Notes: generated by a model not told the origin, from the letters alone. 64,000 nt of DNA from Streptomyces sp. CB01635 (GCF_002803065.1 NZ_NNBL01000010.1:1-64000); one strand, 5' to 3'. Numbered from the stretch's first letter, positions 33,537-43,417 are shown. Program-made: numbers and translations.

Positions 33537-34469
33537 CTACGACTCCGTGCGGTACATCAGGTCCGTCTCGTGCGTGACGAAGCCGAGGCGCTCGTAGACC
33601 GTGACCGCCGGCTTGTTGTCGGCGTCCACGTAGAGCATCGCCGTCGGCATGCCCGACGCCGCCAGATGCCGCAGGCCCACCGCCGTGAGCGCCTTGCCGA
33701 GGCCGCCGCCCTGGTTGCCGGGTGCGACCCCGACGACGTACACCTCGCCGAGCTGCTCCTCCGCGTGGACCTTGGTCCAGTGGAAGCCGATGACCTCGCC
33801 GTCGCCCTCCCGTACGGCGAGGAAGAAGCCGGCCGGGTCGAACCACGGCTCGGCCTTGCGGTCGTCCAGGTCGCGCTGGGTCAGCGAGCCCTGCTCGGGG
33901 TGGTGGGCGAACGCCGCCGCGTTCACCGCGAGCCAGGCCGCGTCGTCCTCGCCGGGCACGAAGGTCCGGATGGCGACGCCCTCGGGCAGCACCGGCTCGG
34001 CGAGCGGGGGCCCCTCGGCCAATGGGCGCCGCATCTGGCGCAGTTCACGGAACAGGGTCAGGCCGAGGACCTGCGAGAGGTGCCGGGCCGCCGAGTGGCC
34101 GCCGTGCGCCCAGACCCGCAGCCGCTTGCCGGACGCGCCGAGCAGCGCCGAGCCGAGCGCCCGCCCGTGCCCGTGCCCACGGTGCGCGGGGTGCACGACG
34201 AGTTCGGCGGCCGGCGCCTCGATCGGGTCGGTGTCCTCCAGCTGGCCGTACCCGATCAGCTGGCGGTCGACCTTCAGCAGGAAGTGGCGCACGCCCTCCC
34301 TGGGGCCGCCGCGCAGTTGCAGCCTGCCCTGCTCCGACACCGCCTGCTGCCCGTCGGCACGGGCGGCGTCGACGAGGATCTCCAGGACGGCTTCCGCCTG
34401 GTCGGGAGTGAGGGCGGTGAGCGTCTCGATCTGGCGGTCGGGGGCGGTGGGCACGGCATCGCTGGTCAT
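33537..34469 (-). CDS. mshD: Mycothiol synthase (acetyltransferase) MshD
   Basis: A 310-residue enzyme with two GNAT domains in tandem. It acetylates Cys-GlcN-Ins to mycothiol, the main thiol of actinobacteria. The N-terminal domain contains ELVVHPAHRGHGHGRALGSALL and the C-terminal one EVYVVGVAPGNQGGGLGKALTAVGL and YVDADNKPAVTVYERLGF. Length and layout are as in characterised MshD. It is divergent from the 5'-nucleotidase gene. Confidence 0.95.
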   Translation of the reverse strand: MTSDAVPTAPDRQIETLTALTPDQAEAVLEILVDAARADGQQAVSEQGRLQLRGGPREGVRHFLLKVDRQLIGYGQLEDTDPIEAPAAELVVHPAHRGHGHGRALGSALLGASGKRLRVWAHGGHSAARHLSQVLGLTLFRELRQMRRPLAEGPPLAEPVLPEGVAIRTFVPGEDDAAWLAVNAAAFAHHPEQGSLTQRDLDDRKAEPWFDPAGFFLAVREGDGEVIGFHWTKVHAEEQLGEVYVVGVAPGNQGGGLGKALTAVGLRHLAASGMPTAMLYVDADNKPAVTVYERLGFVTHETDLMYRTES

Positions 34470-34641
34470 GCACAAGAGGGTACGGCGACGGGCCCGTGCC
34501 GGGCTTGCGGCGGGTGATGGCAACCAGCCCGTAACCGGCAAACACCTGTTGTGCTACGCGCGTTGACCCTAGGCTGCCGACTTGGTCACGGCACACCGCC
34601 ACCACCGCCGCCTCACAGCACCCACACAGGGGGACGTACCC

Positions 34642-36453
34642 ATGACTCCGCTGACACCGCACAGGCCCGGGCGCCGCGCCGCATCGCGGCTACTCGCCGC
34701 CGCGGCCGGGTTCGCCACCGTCGGCGCGCTCGTCGCGGCGCTGCCCGCGAACGCCACGCAGGACCGGCACCACGGGGACGAGCACCGCCGCACGGTCGAC
34801 GTGCAGCTGCTCTCCTTCAACGACTTCCACGGCAACCTGGAGCCGCCGGCCGGCTCCTCGGGCCAGGTCACGGAGAACCTGCCGGACGGCACGACGAGGA
34901 AGGTCGACGCGGGCGGCGTCGAGTACCTCGCGACGTCCCTGCGGACGGCCAGGAAGAGCCACCCGTACAGCGTCACCGCCGCGGCCGGCGACCTGATCGG
35001 GGCCAGCCCGCTGCTGTCGGGGCTCTTCCACGACGAGCCCACCGTCGAGGCGATGAACAAGCTCGACCTGGACGTCACGAGCGTGGGCAACCACGAGTTC
35101 GACGAGGGCGCCACGGAGCTGGCGCGCATGCAGAACGGCGGCTGCCACCCCAAGGACGGCTGTTTCGAGGACGGCAAGAAGTTCAAGGGCGCCGACTACC
35201 CCTACCTCGCCGCCAATGTGACGAACGAGAAGACCGGCAAGCCGATCCTCGCCCCCTACTGGGTGTGGAAGCACAACGGCGTGAAGATCGGGTTCATCGG
35301 CGTGACCCTTGAGGGCACCCCCGACATCGTCTCCGCGGACGGCGTCAAGGGCCTGAAGTTCCACGACGAGATCGAGACCGTCAACAAGTACGCCAAGATC
35401 CTCGACAAGCAGGGCGTGAAGTCGATCGTCACGCTCATCCACGAGGGAGGCGTGCCGGCCTCCGGCTCGTACAACTACGACTGCGACTCCCCGAGCGGCG
35501 GCGCGGGCATCTCCGGCCCGATCGTCGACATCGCCAAGGGCATCTCGCCGAAGGTCGACGCGCTGGTCACCGGTCACACGCACAACGCGTACGTCTGCAC
35601 GATCCCCGACCCGTCCGGCAAGCCCCGCATGGTCACTTCGGCGTCCTCGTACGGGAAGCTCTACACGGACACGACGCTGACGTACGACCGCCGCACCAAG
35701 GACATCGTGCGTACGTCGGTGAAGTCGGCCAACCACGTGGTGAGCCGCACACAGCCGAAGGCCGCCGACATGACCGCGCTCATCGGCCGCTGGAACAAGA
35801 TGGCCGCGCCCGTCGCGGGCCAGCCCGTCGGATACATCTCGGCGGACATCCCGGGCCGCGGCGCCGCCTCGCCGGAGGCGCCGCTCGGCGATCTGATCGC
35901 GGACGCGCAGCTCGCGCACGCCAAGTCCCTCGACCCGAAAACCTCGCTGGCCCTGATGAACCCCGGCGGCGTGCGCTCCGACCTCGTGTACAAGGCGAGC
36001 GGCAGCGAGGGCGACGGCGTCGTCACCTACGGCGAGGGCTTCACCGTGCAGCCCTTCAGCAACACCGTGAACCTGGCCGACCTGACCGGCGCGCAGGTCA
36101 TCGCCGCGCTCCAGCAGCAGGTCAGCGGTTCCAACGAGTCCTCGCCGAAGATCCTCCAGCCGTCGGCGGGCCTGACGTACACGCTCGACATGACGAAGGC
36201 GGGCGCGGCCCGGGTCGTCGTCGACTCCATCAGGCTGAACGGCGCCGCGATCGATCCGGCGGCGACCTACCGCGTCGCGATGAACTCGTTCCTCGCGGGC
36301 GGCGGCGACGGCTTCGCGGCGCTCGGCCAGGGCAAGAACCCGCTGGTCGGCAGCGACGACCTGAAGGCGTTCAACGACTATCTGACGGCCAACTCGTCGG
36401 CCACGTCGCCGATCGCGCCCCCGAAGGCGGACCGGATCACGATCGTGAAGTGA
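34642..36453 (+). CDS. Secreted 5'-nucleotidase / metallophosphatase
   Basis: A 603-residue secreted enzyme. A signal peptide with twin Arg (RPGRRAASRLLAAAAGFATVGALVAALPANA) suggests Tat or Sec export. The metallophosphatase domain has LLSFNDFHGNLEP, GNHEFDEG and TGHTHNAY metal ligands; the C-terminal 5_nucleotid_C domain has MNPGGVRSDL and NSFLAGGGDGF. It releases phosphate from extracellular nucleotides. The start has AGGGGGA seven bases upstream. Confidence 0.94.
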   Translation: MTPLTPHRPGRRAASRLLAAAAGFATVGALVAALPANATQDRHHGDEHRRTVDVQLLSFNDFHGNLEPPAGSSGQVTENLPDGTTRKVDAGGVEYLATSLRTARKSHPYSVTAAAGDLIGASPLLSGLFHDEPTVEAMNKLDLDVTSVGNHEFDEGATELARMQNGGCHPKDGCFEDGKKFKGADYPYLAANVTNEKTGKPILAPYWVWKHNGVKIGFIGVTLEGTPDIVSADGVKGLKFHDEIETVNKYAKILDKQGVKSIVTLIHEGGVPASGSYNYDCDSPSGGAGISGPIVDIAKGISPKVDALVTGHTHNAYVCTIPDPSGKPRMVTSASSYGKLYTDTTLTYDRRTKDIVRTSVKSANHVVSRTQPKAADMTALIGRWNKMAAPVAGQPVGYISADIPGRGAASPEAPLGDLIADAQLAHAKSLDPKTSLALMNPGGVRSDLVYKASGSEGDGVVTYGEGFTVQPFSNTVNLADLTGAQVIAALQQQVSGSNESSPKILQPSAGLTYTLDMTKAGAARVVVDSIRLNGAAIDPAATYRVAMNSFLAGGGDGFAALGQGKNPLVGSDDLKAFNDYLTANSSATSPIAPPKADRITIVK

Positions 36454-36580
36454 TGGCTGTTATGTGAGGGTTGTGACGATCCTGAAGTGACGTATCGCAC
36501 GGTCCGGTGGACGGCTGAAACCGGTGCTTACTGGGAGTAAAGCTTAGCGGTGGGGTCGGTTCGTATGGTGAAATCTCACG

Positions 36581-37864
36581 ATGCGTTCCCCCCACCGCAT
36601 AGCCATGTCCACCGACCCGTCAGATGCGTGGACGGAGGAATCCGTTCCGTCCGACACTGTTTCATCACGCACCGCTCCGTCCGGCACCGCTCCGCCGAAT
36701 CCCTACGACGAGCTGGGCGCCCTCGCGGACAACCCGCTCGACGAGTTCCTCCACGAGGAGGACCCCGAGGCAGGGCCTGACGACCAGCCCTGGTCCAGGC
36801 CCAACCACCGCCGCGGCAGCCGCCGCCGCAACCGGTTCGCCGGACTCCCGCTCGCCACGAAGGCGGTCGTCGGGATCCTCGTCCTCGCCGCCTTCCTCAC
36901 CCTCGCAGACCGCTGGGCTCTCCTCTACGCCGAGCACCGCGCCGCCGACCGGCTCAAGGACCAGCTGCACCTGAGCGCCGCGCCCGAGGTCGACATCGAG
37001 GGCTTCCCGTTCCTCACGCAGCTCGCCGACCGGCGCCTGGACGAGGTGAAGGTGACCGTCCCCGACGTCGCCGCGAGCCGCGTCTCCCTCGCCAAGGTCT
37101 CCGCGACCATCCGCGACGTGACGATCGACGGCGACGGACTCACCGATGTGCGCGGCGCCCGCATCGGCGGCATGACCGGCGAGGTCCTGCTCACCTTCGA
37201 CGACCTGAACCGCGAACTCGGCGCCTCCCAGGTCGCGTTCAGCGGACAGGGCCGCGACCGGGTCCTCGCGCGCGGCACGCTGCCCGTCGCCGGACACGAC
37301 CTGAGGGTGCGCGCCGACGCCACGATCCGGCGCATCGGTGACACCGGCATCGCCACCGACATCGGCGGCATGCGGCTCGACATCGGCGACCTCGCCACGT
37401 ACCGGCCCGGCACCCGCCCGTCCGAGGGCCTGCACCTGAGCCGCCGCTCGGTGACGCGCCTCGCGACCGAGACCGCCAAGGCGAAGGCCCTGCTGTCCGT
37501 GCCGTCGCTCGTGCACCGGCTCGGCGTGCCCGACTCGGCCGTACGCGCGGCGCTGCGCAGCGACCGGCGCCTGAGCGAACTCACCGGCTCACCGCGCTTC
37601 GTGCACCAGCTGATGTCCCTGAACCTGGTCGACCTCGCGCTCGCGCACCCGGCGCTCCTGAAGAAGTTCGGCCTCGACCCGGCGCTGCTCCAGGGCCTCA
37701 CCCGGCTCACCCGCCCCGAACTCGCCGACCGCCTCTCCCTGGCGTTCCGCCTGCCGAAACTGCCGGGCGACGGGATGGGCGACGTCCGGCTGAGCGACGT
37801 GAAGGTCGAGAAGGACGGGATCCGGGTCGGGCTCACGGGGGAGGGGCTGGGCTTCGAGCGCTAG
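36581..37864 (+). CDS. DUF2993 / LmeA-family phospholipid-binding protein
   Basis: A 427-residue protein: acidic Pro/Ser-rich cytosolic N-terminus, basic patch (RRGSRRRNRF), one membrane helix (about 90-110) and an extracytoplasmic DUF2993 domain beginning VDIEGFPFLTQLADRRLDEVKV. In mycobacteria LmeA of this family binds phospholipid and supports lipomannan synthesis; no function is known here. A second DUF2993 gene lies at 48146. The start could also be the ATG eight codons later. Confidence 0.85.
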   Translation: MRSPHRIAMSTDPSDAWTEESVPSDTVSSRTAPSGTAPPNPYDELGALADNPLDEFLHEEDPEAGPDDQPWSRPNHRRGSRRRNRFAGLPLATKAVVGILVLAAFLTLADRWALLYAEHRAADRLKDQLHLSAAPEVDIEGFPFLTQLADRRLDEVKVTVPDVAASRVSLAKVSATIRDVTIDGDGLTDVRGARIGGMTGEVLLTFDDLNRELGASQVAFSGQGRDRVLARGTLPVAGHDLRVRADATIRRIGDTGIATDIGGMRLDIGDLATYRPGTRPSEGLHLSRRSVTRLATETAKAKALLSVPSLVHRLGVPDSAVRAALRSDRRLSELTGSPRFVHQLMSLNLVDLALAHPALLKKFGLDPALLQGLTRLTRPELADRLSLAFRLPKLPGDGMGDVRLSDVKVEKDGIRVGLTGEGLGFER

Positions 37865-37869
37865 GGGCC

Positions 37870-39336
37870 CTAGGGCGTGTCCAGCGCGCCTTCGGGGACC
37901 TCCGGCGGAGGCGTCGGGGCGCCCGGCAGCTGCACCGTAGCGACCGTGCCGCCGCCCTCCGCGGCCCCGAGCGCGACGGTGCCGCCGCAGCTCTCCACCG
38001 TGCGCGCCACGATCGACAGGCCCAGACCCGAACCCGGCAGCGCCCGCGCGCTCTGCGAGCGCCAGAACCGGTCGAAGACGTAAGGGAGTTCATCGGCCGG
38101 GATGCCGGGACCGTGATCGCGCACGGTCAGCCGGCCGCGCATGAGGTGGACCTCGATCGTGCCCTCGGGCGGGCTGAACTTGACCGCGTTGTCGAGGAGG
38201 TTCACGATCGCGCGCTCCAGGGACGCGGGCTCGGCCCGTACGTACCAGGGCGCCAGCTCGGAGGTGATCGTCAGCTCGGGCCCGCGCAGCGCGGCGCGCT
38301 CCAGCGCGGTGCGGACCGTGTCGTGCAGGCCGACGACCTTGAGGGGCGCGTCGCCGGCCGTCAGGCCCGTACGGGACAGCTCCTGCAAGTCCCCGATGAG
38401 TGCGGCCAGTTCGGTCATCTGCGCCTTGAGCGAGGCCATCAGCGCCTTGCGGTCGTCCGGCGGGATCGCGCGGCCCGTCTCGTCGCTGCGGGTGAGCAGC
38501 TCGATGTTGGTGCGCATCGAGGTGAGGGGCGTGCGCAGCTCGTGCCCGGCGTCGGCGATGAGCTGCTGCTGGAGGTCCCGCGACGAGGCGAGCGAGGCGG
38601 TCATGGAGTTGAAGGACGCGGAGAGGCGTGCGATCTCGTCGTCGCCCTCCACGGGGATGCGGACTGTGAGGTCTTCCGTGCGGGCCACGTGCTCGACGGT
38701 GTTGGTGAGTTCGTCGATGGGGCGCAGCCCTGTGCGGGCCACCCACAGTCCGGCGGCGCCCGCGCCGACGACGCCGATCCCGCCGATGACCAGGAGAACC
38801 AGCGCGAGGTTGTTGAGGGTCTTGTCGGTGTCCGTCAGGGGCACGGCGACCGTGAGAGCCAGGTCCTGTACCACGGCGCGCGCGGGGCCGTCGGTGACCG
38901 CGGCGCGGGTCATGACGCGCAGGGGCTTGCCGTCGCTGTCGACGCCGTTGCGGAAGTAGACGTGATCGGCGTCGCCCCGCTTCGCGATGGCCCGGTCTTC
39001 GGGGGTGGCCTCGACGGTGCCGAGCGAGTTCGGGGCCACGCACACCGTGCCGTGGCTGTCGACGATCTGCACGTAGTACACCTGCGGACGGCCGAAGCCG
39101 TTGTCCTCGGCGGTCGTCGTCGTGCAGTTGGCCACCAGCTGGGCGTACTGGGCGGCGGGCACGCCCGGGAGGGCGTCGCGCAGGTCGTCGTCGAGCTTGC
39201 TGTACAGCTGGTCGTGCACGATGAACCAGCAGGTCACCGACACCGCGGCCACGGCGAACGCCACGGCGACGGCGGACAGCACCGAGAGCCGGGACCTGAG
39301 GGGCAGCCCCCGGAAGTAGCGGACGACCCGGTTCAT
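37870..39336 (-). CDS. cssS: Secretion-stress sensor histidine kinase CssS-like
   Basis: A 488-residue classical sensor kinase: two membrane helices (about 19-41 and 177-201) flank a 135-residue extracytoplasmic sensor; then HAMP, HisKA (H265 in ADAGHELRTPLTSM) and HATPase_c (N-box ERAIVNLLDNAVKFS, DHGPGI, GLGLSIVARTVE). Its place next to an OmpR regulator and an HtrA-like protease matches the CssRS system described in S. lividans (SCO4155/4156 orthologues, from memory), which senses misfolded exported protein. Confidence 0.9.
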   Translation of the reverse strand: MNRVVRYFRGLPLRSRLSVLSAVAVAFAVAAVSVTCWFIVHDQLYSKLDDDLRDALPGVPAAQYAQLVANCTTTTAEDNGFGRPQVYYVQIVDSHGTVCVAPNSLGTVEATPEDRAIAKRGDADHVYFRNGVDSDGKPLRVMTRAAVTDGPARAVVQDLALTVAVPLTDTDKTLNNLALVLLVIGGIGVVGAGAAGLWVARTGLRPIDELTNTVEHVARTEDLTVRIPVEGDDEIARLSASFNSMTASLASSRDLQQQLIADAGHELRTPLTSMRTNIELLTRSDETGRAIPPDDRKALMASLKAQMTELAALIGDLQELSRTGLTAGDAPLKVVGLHDTVRTALERAALRGPELTITSELAPWYVRAEPASLERAIVNLLDNAVKFSPPEGTIEVHLMRGRLTVRDHGPGIPADELPYVFDRFWRSQSARALPGSGLGLSIVARTVESCGGTVALGAAEGGGTVATVQLPGAPTPPPEVPEGALDTP

Positions 39337-40067
39337 TCGCTCCCGCCCGAGCGCAGCACATACCCCACACCCCGCACGGTATGAACGAGCCTCGGCTCCC
39401 CGCCCGCCTCCGTCTTCCGGCGCAGATACATCACGTACACGTCCAGGGAGTTGGAGCTCGGCTCGAAGTCGAAGCCCCAGACCGCCTTGAGGATCTGTTC
39501 GCGGGTGAGGACCTGGCGCGGGTGGGCGAGGAACATCTCCAGGAGCGTGAACTCCGTGCGCGTCAGCTCGACGGTGCGCGCGCCGCGCGTGACCTCGCGG
39601 GTCGCGAGATCCATGCGCAGGTCGGCGAAGGACAGGACGTCACCCGCGTCGTCCGCCGGGCCCGCCGCCGAGGCGTAGGCGCTGCGTCGCAGCAGCGCCC
39701 GTACCCGCGCGAACAGCTCGTCCAGTTCGAACGGCTTGACCAGGTAGTCGTCGGCGCCCGCGTCGAGCCCGGTCACGCGATCGCCGACGGTGTCGCGGGC
39801 CGTGAGCATCAGGATCGGCGTCCTGGACCCGCCGGCCCGCAGCCGCCGGGCGGCCGTGAGGCCGTCCATGCGCGGCATCTGGATGTCGAGGACGACCAGG
39901 TCGGGCTGGTACGCGGCCGCCTTGCCGAGCGCGTCCGCGCCGTCGACGGCGACCTCCGTGCCGTAGCCCTCGAAGGCGAGGCTGCGCTGGAGCGCCTCGC
40001 GGACGGCGGGTTCGTCGTCGACGATGAGAATGCGCTGGGGTTCGCGGTCGCCTTCGGCGGGGCTCAT
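39333..40067 (-). CDS. cssR: OmpR-family response regulator CssR-like
   Basis: A 244-residue regulator: receiver domain with DD at 17-18, phospho-acceptor D61 (LVVLDIQMPRMDG) and the KPFELDELFARV loop, then a winged-helix DNA-binding domain (LTRTEFTLLEMFLAHPRQVLTREQIL in pieces; SNSLDVYVMYLRRKTE). It is coupled to the kinase by a 4-bp overlap. Expected targets are HtrA-like proteases; phased 11-bp repeats upstream of the adjacent htrA fit an OmpR-type site. Confidence 0.92.
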   Translation of the reverse strand: MSPAEGDREPQRILIVDDEPAVREALQRSLAFEGYGTEVAVDGADALGKAAAYQPDLVVLDIQMPRMDGLTAARRLRAGGSRTPILMLTARDTVGDRVTGLDAGADDYLVKPFELDELFARVRALLRRSAYASAAGPADDAGDVLSFADLRMDLATREVTRGARTVELTRTEFTLLEMFLAHPRQVLTREQILKAVWGFDFEPSSNSLDVYVMYLRRKTEAGGEPRLVHTVRGVGYVLRSGGSE

Positions 40068-40166
40068 GGGCGGGCTTCCTCGGGGGTGGGGACGGTGGTG
40101 GGGGCCGGTATCAGCCTCGCACGGTGGCGCTGCGGGTGGGCGCGGCGCGGCGGCGCGCGGCCGGGG

Positions 40167-41258
40167 TCAGCTGCCGGAGGTGCCCCCGCTGCGCAGCGAG
40201 TCGAGGTCGGCCTTGACGGTGTTGACGGGGATGGCGAAGCCGAGACCGACGCTACCCGCGCCGGACGATCCGGACCCGCTGTCCGAACTGGCCGAGTACA
40301 TCGCGGAGTTGATGCCGATGATGTTGCCGTTCATGTCGATGAGGGCGCCGCCGGAGTTGCCGGGGTTGAGGGAGGCGTCGGTCTGGAGGGCCTTGTACGT
40401 CGTCTTGGACGAGCCGGTGTCGCCGTTGAACTGCTGCCCGCCGAACTCGAACGGCCACTGGCCGTCGCTGCCGCCGCCCTGTTGCTGCTGCTGTTCCTCG
40501 TCCGTGGAGACGGTGACGTCGCGGTCGAGCGCGGAGACGATGCCGCTGGTGACGGTGCCGGTCAGGCCCTCGGGGGAGCCGATGGCGACGACCTCGTCGC
40601 CGACCTTCACGTTGTCGGAGTCGCCGAGGGACGCGGTCTTGAGGCCGGACGCGTTCTTCAGCTTGATGAGGGCGAGGTCCTTCTTGGCGTCGGTGCCGAC
40701 GACGTCGGCGGTGTAGGTCTTGCCGTCGTTCGTGCGCACCTTGACCGTCGAGGCGCCCGAGACGACGTGGTTGTTGGTGACGATCTCGCCGTCGCTCGTG
40801 ATGACGACGCCGGAGCCGGTCGAGCTGCCCGCGTTCGAGGTCGCGCTGATCTCCACGATGGCGGGGCTGACGGCCTCGGCGACACCGGCGACGGTGCCCT
40901 TCTTGCTGGTCGGCACGACGCTCGCGCCGGCGCTGGTGGACGTGGAGTCCTTGCCGGTCAGCTCCTGGAAGGCGTACGCGGTGCCGCCGCCCACGGCCGC
41001 GGCGGCGATGGCGACCGCGGCGAGAAGCCCGAGCGGTCCCTTGACCCGCCGCCGGCGTGCGGGCGGCGCGGGGGAGCCCTCCGGTACCGGAGCGGGCCAC
41101 ATCGCCGAACCCGGGGCGGCGTTCACCGGCTGCGGCGGGTCGTACGCGGGCGGGGGCGGAAACGCGCCGCCCGCCTCGGGGGTCCCCGGATACGAGGACT
41201 GCGAGTGCTGCTGCTGGCCCTGGGGGTACTCGCCGCTTCGGCGGAAGCTCTCGGTCAT
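40167..41258 (-). CDS. htrA2: HtrA/DegP-like membrane-anchored serine protease
   Basis: A 363-residue protease: Pro/Gln/Tyr-rich cytosolic N-terminus (1-70), one membrane helix (about 73-97), then a trypsin-fold domain outside with catalytic H164 (TNNHVV), D194 (KKDLALIKL) and S302 (NPGNSGGAL). There is no PDZ domain, unlike classical HtrA. A Gln run (QQQQQ, about 256-260) interrupts the domain. It lies 99 bp upstream of cssR on the same strand, and by position matches HtrA2 (SCO4157) of the S. lividans secretion-stress response. Confidence 0.9.
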   Translation of the reverse strand: MTESFRRSGEYPQGQQQHSQSSYPGTPEAGGAFPPPPAYDPPQPVNAAPGSAMWPAPVPEGSPAPPARRRRVKGPLGLLAAVAIAAAAVGGGTAYAFQELTGKDSTSTSAGASVVPTSKKGTVAGVAEAVSPAIVEISATSNAGSSTGSGVVITSDGEIVTNNHVVSGASTVKVRTNDGKTYTADVVGTDAKKDLALIKLKNASGLKTASLGDSDNVKVGDEVVAIGSPEGLTGTVTSGIVSALDRDVTVSTDEEQQQQQGGGSDGQWPFEFGGQQFNGDTGSSKTTYKALQTDASLNPGNSGGALIDMNGNIIGINSAMYSASSDSGSGSSGAGSVGLGFAIPVNTVKADLDSLRSGGTSGS

Positions 41259-41597
41259 GGCAGTAAGCCTGTGCCGTGTTCATGAGAGCCACCTGAGCGT
41301 GCCCTGAGAGTCCCGCGAGAACCCTGTTTGCCCGAAATAAAGGCACCCCCGGGAAACGGCGGGTTGACGGGGGGTGAGATACGGGAGGGCGCCGGAACAA
41401 CTCTCACCTGCCTGCTGTGGAGGTCGTGTGTTCAGGGGCCCGTGGGATCTACGATCCGTGCGCCGGAGGGGGGTCTGCGGCGGTGCCTGGGGGCTGAGCC
41501 CGATTCTTCGTGTGCTCTGTGTCCGGTACCGGCCGTGGTGTGCGTCGTAACGCCCCTTCTCGGGCCCTGAAGCCACTCTTCACACCAGGAGCCCTGA
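41259..41597. other. Divergent intergenic region between two secreted/anchored proteases
   Basis: No gene is seen in these 339 bp. The left end holds three phased 11-bp repeats in front of htrA (separate entry). A TTGACG hexamer (about 41362-41367) followed by GAGATACG could be part of the promoter of the rightward protease, whose ribosome-binding site AGGAG is at 41586-41590. Confidence 0.5.
41276..41308 (-). promoter_or_regulatory. Three phased 11-bp direct repeats upstream of htrA (candidate CssR site)
   Basis: On the minus strand CTCAGGGCACG, CTCAGGTGGCT and CTCATGAACAC follow each other without gaps, each starting CTCA. Direct repeats at one helical turn are typical of OmpR/PhoB-family regulators. 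They end 17 bp before the htrA start. Confidence 0.65.
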
Positions 41598-43352
41598 GTG
41601 ATACCTGCCCTGCGCGACCGCTGGAGACGCCCCGCCACGGCGTTGTCCACGGCCGCTCTCGCGCTGGCGCTGAGCTGCGCCGGCGCCCTCGTGGCGCACC
41701 CTGCCACCGCGGCCGACGAACCGCCCGTACTGCCCGACGCGAGCGTCGCCCGTACCGCGAATCCGGCCCCTTCCGCCTCCGACGCCGAACTGCGCAAGCG
41801 GGTCGTCGAGGCCGCGAAGACCCAGGCGACCCCGGAGACGAAGCCCAAGAGGACGCCGTTCATCATCGGCGGCACCGAGACGGCGATCTCCTCGGCGCCG
41901 TGGATGGTCCAGCTCTCGTACTACGACGCCGCGTCCGGCGACGGCTACTTCTGCGGCGGCACCCTCGTCGCCCCGAACAAGGTCCTCACCGCGGCGCACT
42001 GCGTCGCCGGTCTGGACTGGGTGAACAACGGCGCGGTCGTGGCCGGCACCGCCGGCCTGCTCGACAGCGCCCAGGGCACCGTCGCGGGCGTCTGGCGCCA
42101 GTGGAACCACCCGCGCTACAACGCCGACACCATCCAGAACGACATCGCGGTGCTCACCCTGGACCGTCCGCTGGAGGACCAGTGGGCGAAGGTGGTCCAG
42201 AGCAACGACACCGCCTCCTACAAGGCGGGCACCTCCGCCACCGTCTACGGCTGGGGCCTGACCTCCGGCGCCGAGGACGCCGACCTGTCGGCGACCCTGC
42301 GCAAGGCGACCCTGCCGATGGTCTCCGACTCCACCTGCAACACCGCGATGCAGTCGGTCCTCGGCGAGGACGACTTCATCGAGGGCTCGATGTTCTGCGC
42401 GGGCACCCCGGCGACGGGCGCCGACGAGGGCACCAAGAGCCCCTGCAGCGGTGACTCCGGCGGCCCGGTGGTCGTCGGCGGCCGCGTCGTCGGCATCGTC
42501 TCGTGGGGCGTCTCCGGCTGCACCGCGAAGGGCGCCTACCCCGTCTTCACCAAGGTCTCCTCGTACGTCTGGGCGGCCCAGCCGCGCATCGACGACACGG
42601 ACCTGAGCTTCGACGGCCGGGCCGACCTGCTGGCGCGCACCCCCTCCGGGGGCCTGTTCGAGCAGGACAGCAAGGGCACCTCGCTCACCACGCGCGCCTA
42701 CCAGAGCGCCGGCTGGCAGACCGCGAGCTGGGCCCTCCAGGCCGATCTGGACCGGGACTTCTTCCAGGACCTGATCATCCGCGACAGCACCGACGGCAAG
42801 CTGTACCGCAGCTACTACAACCACGCGTCGGACGCCTTCGAGTGGATGCAGATCACCTCGGTGTGGGGCGGCTACAAGTCGTACGCCATCCCCGGCGACA
42901 TGACCGGTGACTCCCGCCCCGACCTGGTCGCGGTGGACGCCGACGGCTCGACGTACCTCTACCCGGGCAAGGGCAACGGCGAGTTCTACGGCAAGGTCAA
43001 GGTCGTCGACAAGGCCTGGAAGGGCGTCAAGATCTTCGGCCACGGAGACCTGACCGGCGACGGCAAGGCGGACCTCCTGGTCCGCAACAGCTCCGGCGTC
43101 CTGTACCTCTACCGGGGCACGCAGGTCGAGAAGACCCCGTTCGCCGCGCGCATCCAGGCGCGTACGGGCTGGAACTTCACCTCGTACGTGACGAACGGCG
43201 ACGTGACCGGCGACGGTATCGCCGACGTCATGGCCCGCGACTCGGGCGGCACGCTCTGGCTCTACCCGGGCACCAACAAGGCGTCCGCGGACGTCTTCGG
43301 CGCGCGCAAGAGCCTCGGCACCGGGTTCAACCAGTACAACCTGATGTTCTGA
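41598..43352 (+). CDS. Secreted trypsin-like serine protease with FG-GAP/VCBS repeats
   Basis: A 584-residue secreted protein: signal peptide (ALSTAALALALSCAGALVAHPATAA), propeptide, then an S1A domain beginning after the FIIGG activation site with catalytic H134 (TAAHC), D182 (NDIAVLTL) and S287 (CSGDSGGP). The Asp/Gly pattern around S287 suggests trypsin-like specificity. The last 250 residues are FG-GAP/VCBS-type repeats (DLSFDGRADLLAR, DMTGDSRPDLVAVD, DLTGDGKADLLVR, DVTGDGIADVMAR), a beta-propeller-like calcium-binding module. GTG start with AGGAG seven bases upstream. Confidence 0.93.
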   Translation: MIPALRDRWRRPATALSTAALALALSCAGALVAHPATAADEPPVLPDASVARTANPAPSASDAELRKRVVEAAKTQATPETKPKRTPFIIGGTETAISSAPWMVQLSYYDAASGDGYFCGGTLVAPNKVLTAAHCVAGLDWVNNGAVVAGTAGLLDSAQGTVAGVWRQWNHPRYNADTIQNDIAVLTLDRPLEDQWAKVVQSNDTASYKAGTSATVYGWGLTSGAEDADLSATLRKATLPMVSDSTCNTAMQSVLGEDDFIEGSMFCAGTPATGADEGTKSPCSGDSGGPVVVGGRVVGIVSWGVSGCTAKGAYPVFTKVSSYVWAAQPRIDDTDLSFDGRADLLARTPSGGLFEQDSKGTSLTTRAYQSAGWQTASWALQADLDRDFFQDLIIRDSTDGKLYRSYYNHASDAFEWMQITSVWGGYKSYAIPGDMTGDSRPDLVAVDADGSTYLYPGKGNGEFYGKVKVVDKAWKGVKIFGHGDLTGDGKADLLVRNSSGVLYLYRGTQVEKTPFAARIQARTGWNFTSYVTNGDVTGDGIADVMARDSGGTLWLYPGTNKASADVFGARKSLGTGFNQYNLMF

Positions 43353-43377
43353 GCACGTGTTCCGAGTGACACGCAGC

Positions 43378-43417
43378 ACGCGCGCGTCGGTCCCGCGGTT
43401 CGGGGGCCGGCGCGCGT
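43378..43417. terminator. Imperfect hairpin between convergent genes
   Basis: ACGCGCG (43378-43384) pairs with CGCGCGT (43411-43417), with further internal GC pairing (GTCGG with CCGG). A short TTT follows. It separates the protease gene from the convergent lacI-type gene. Confidence 0.55.
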
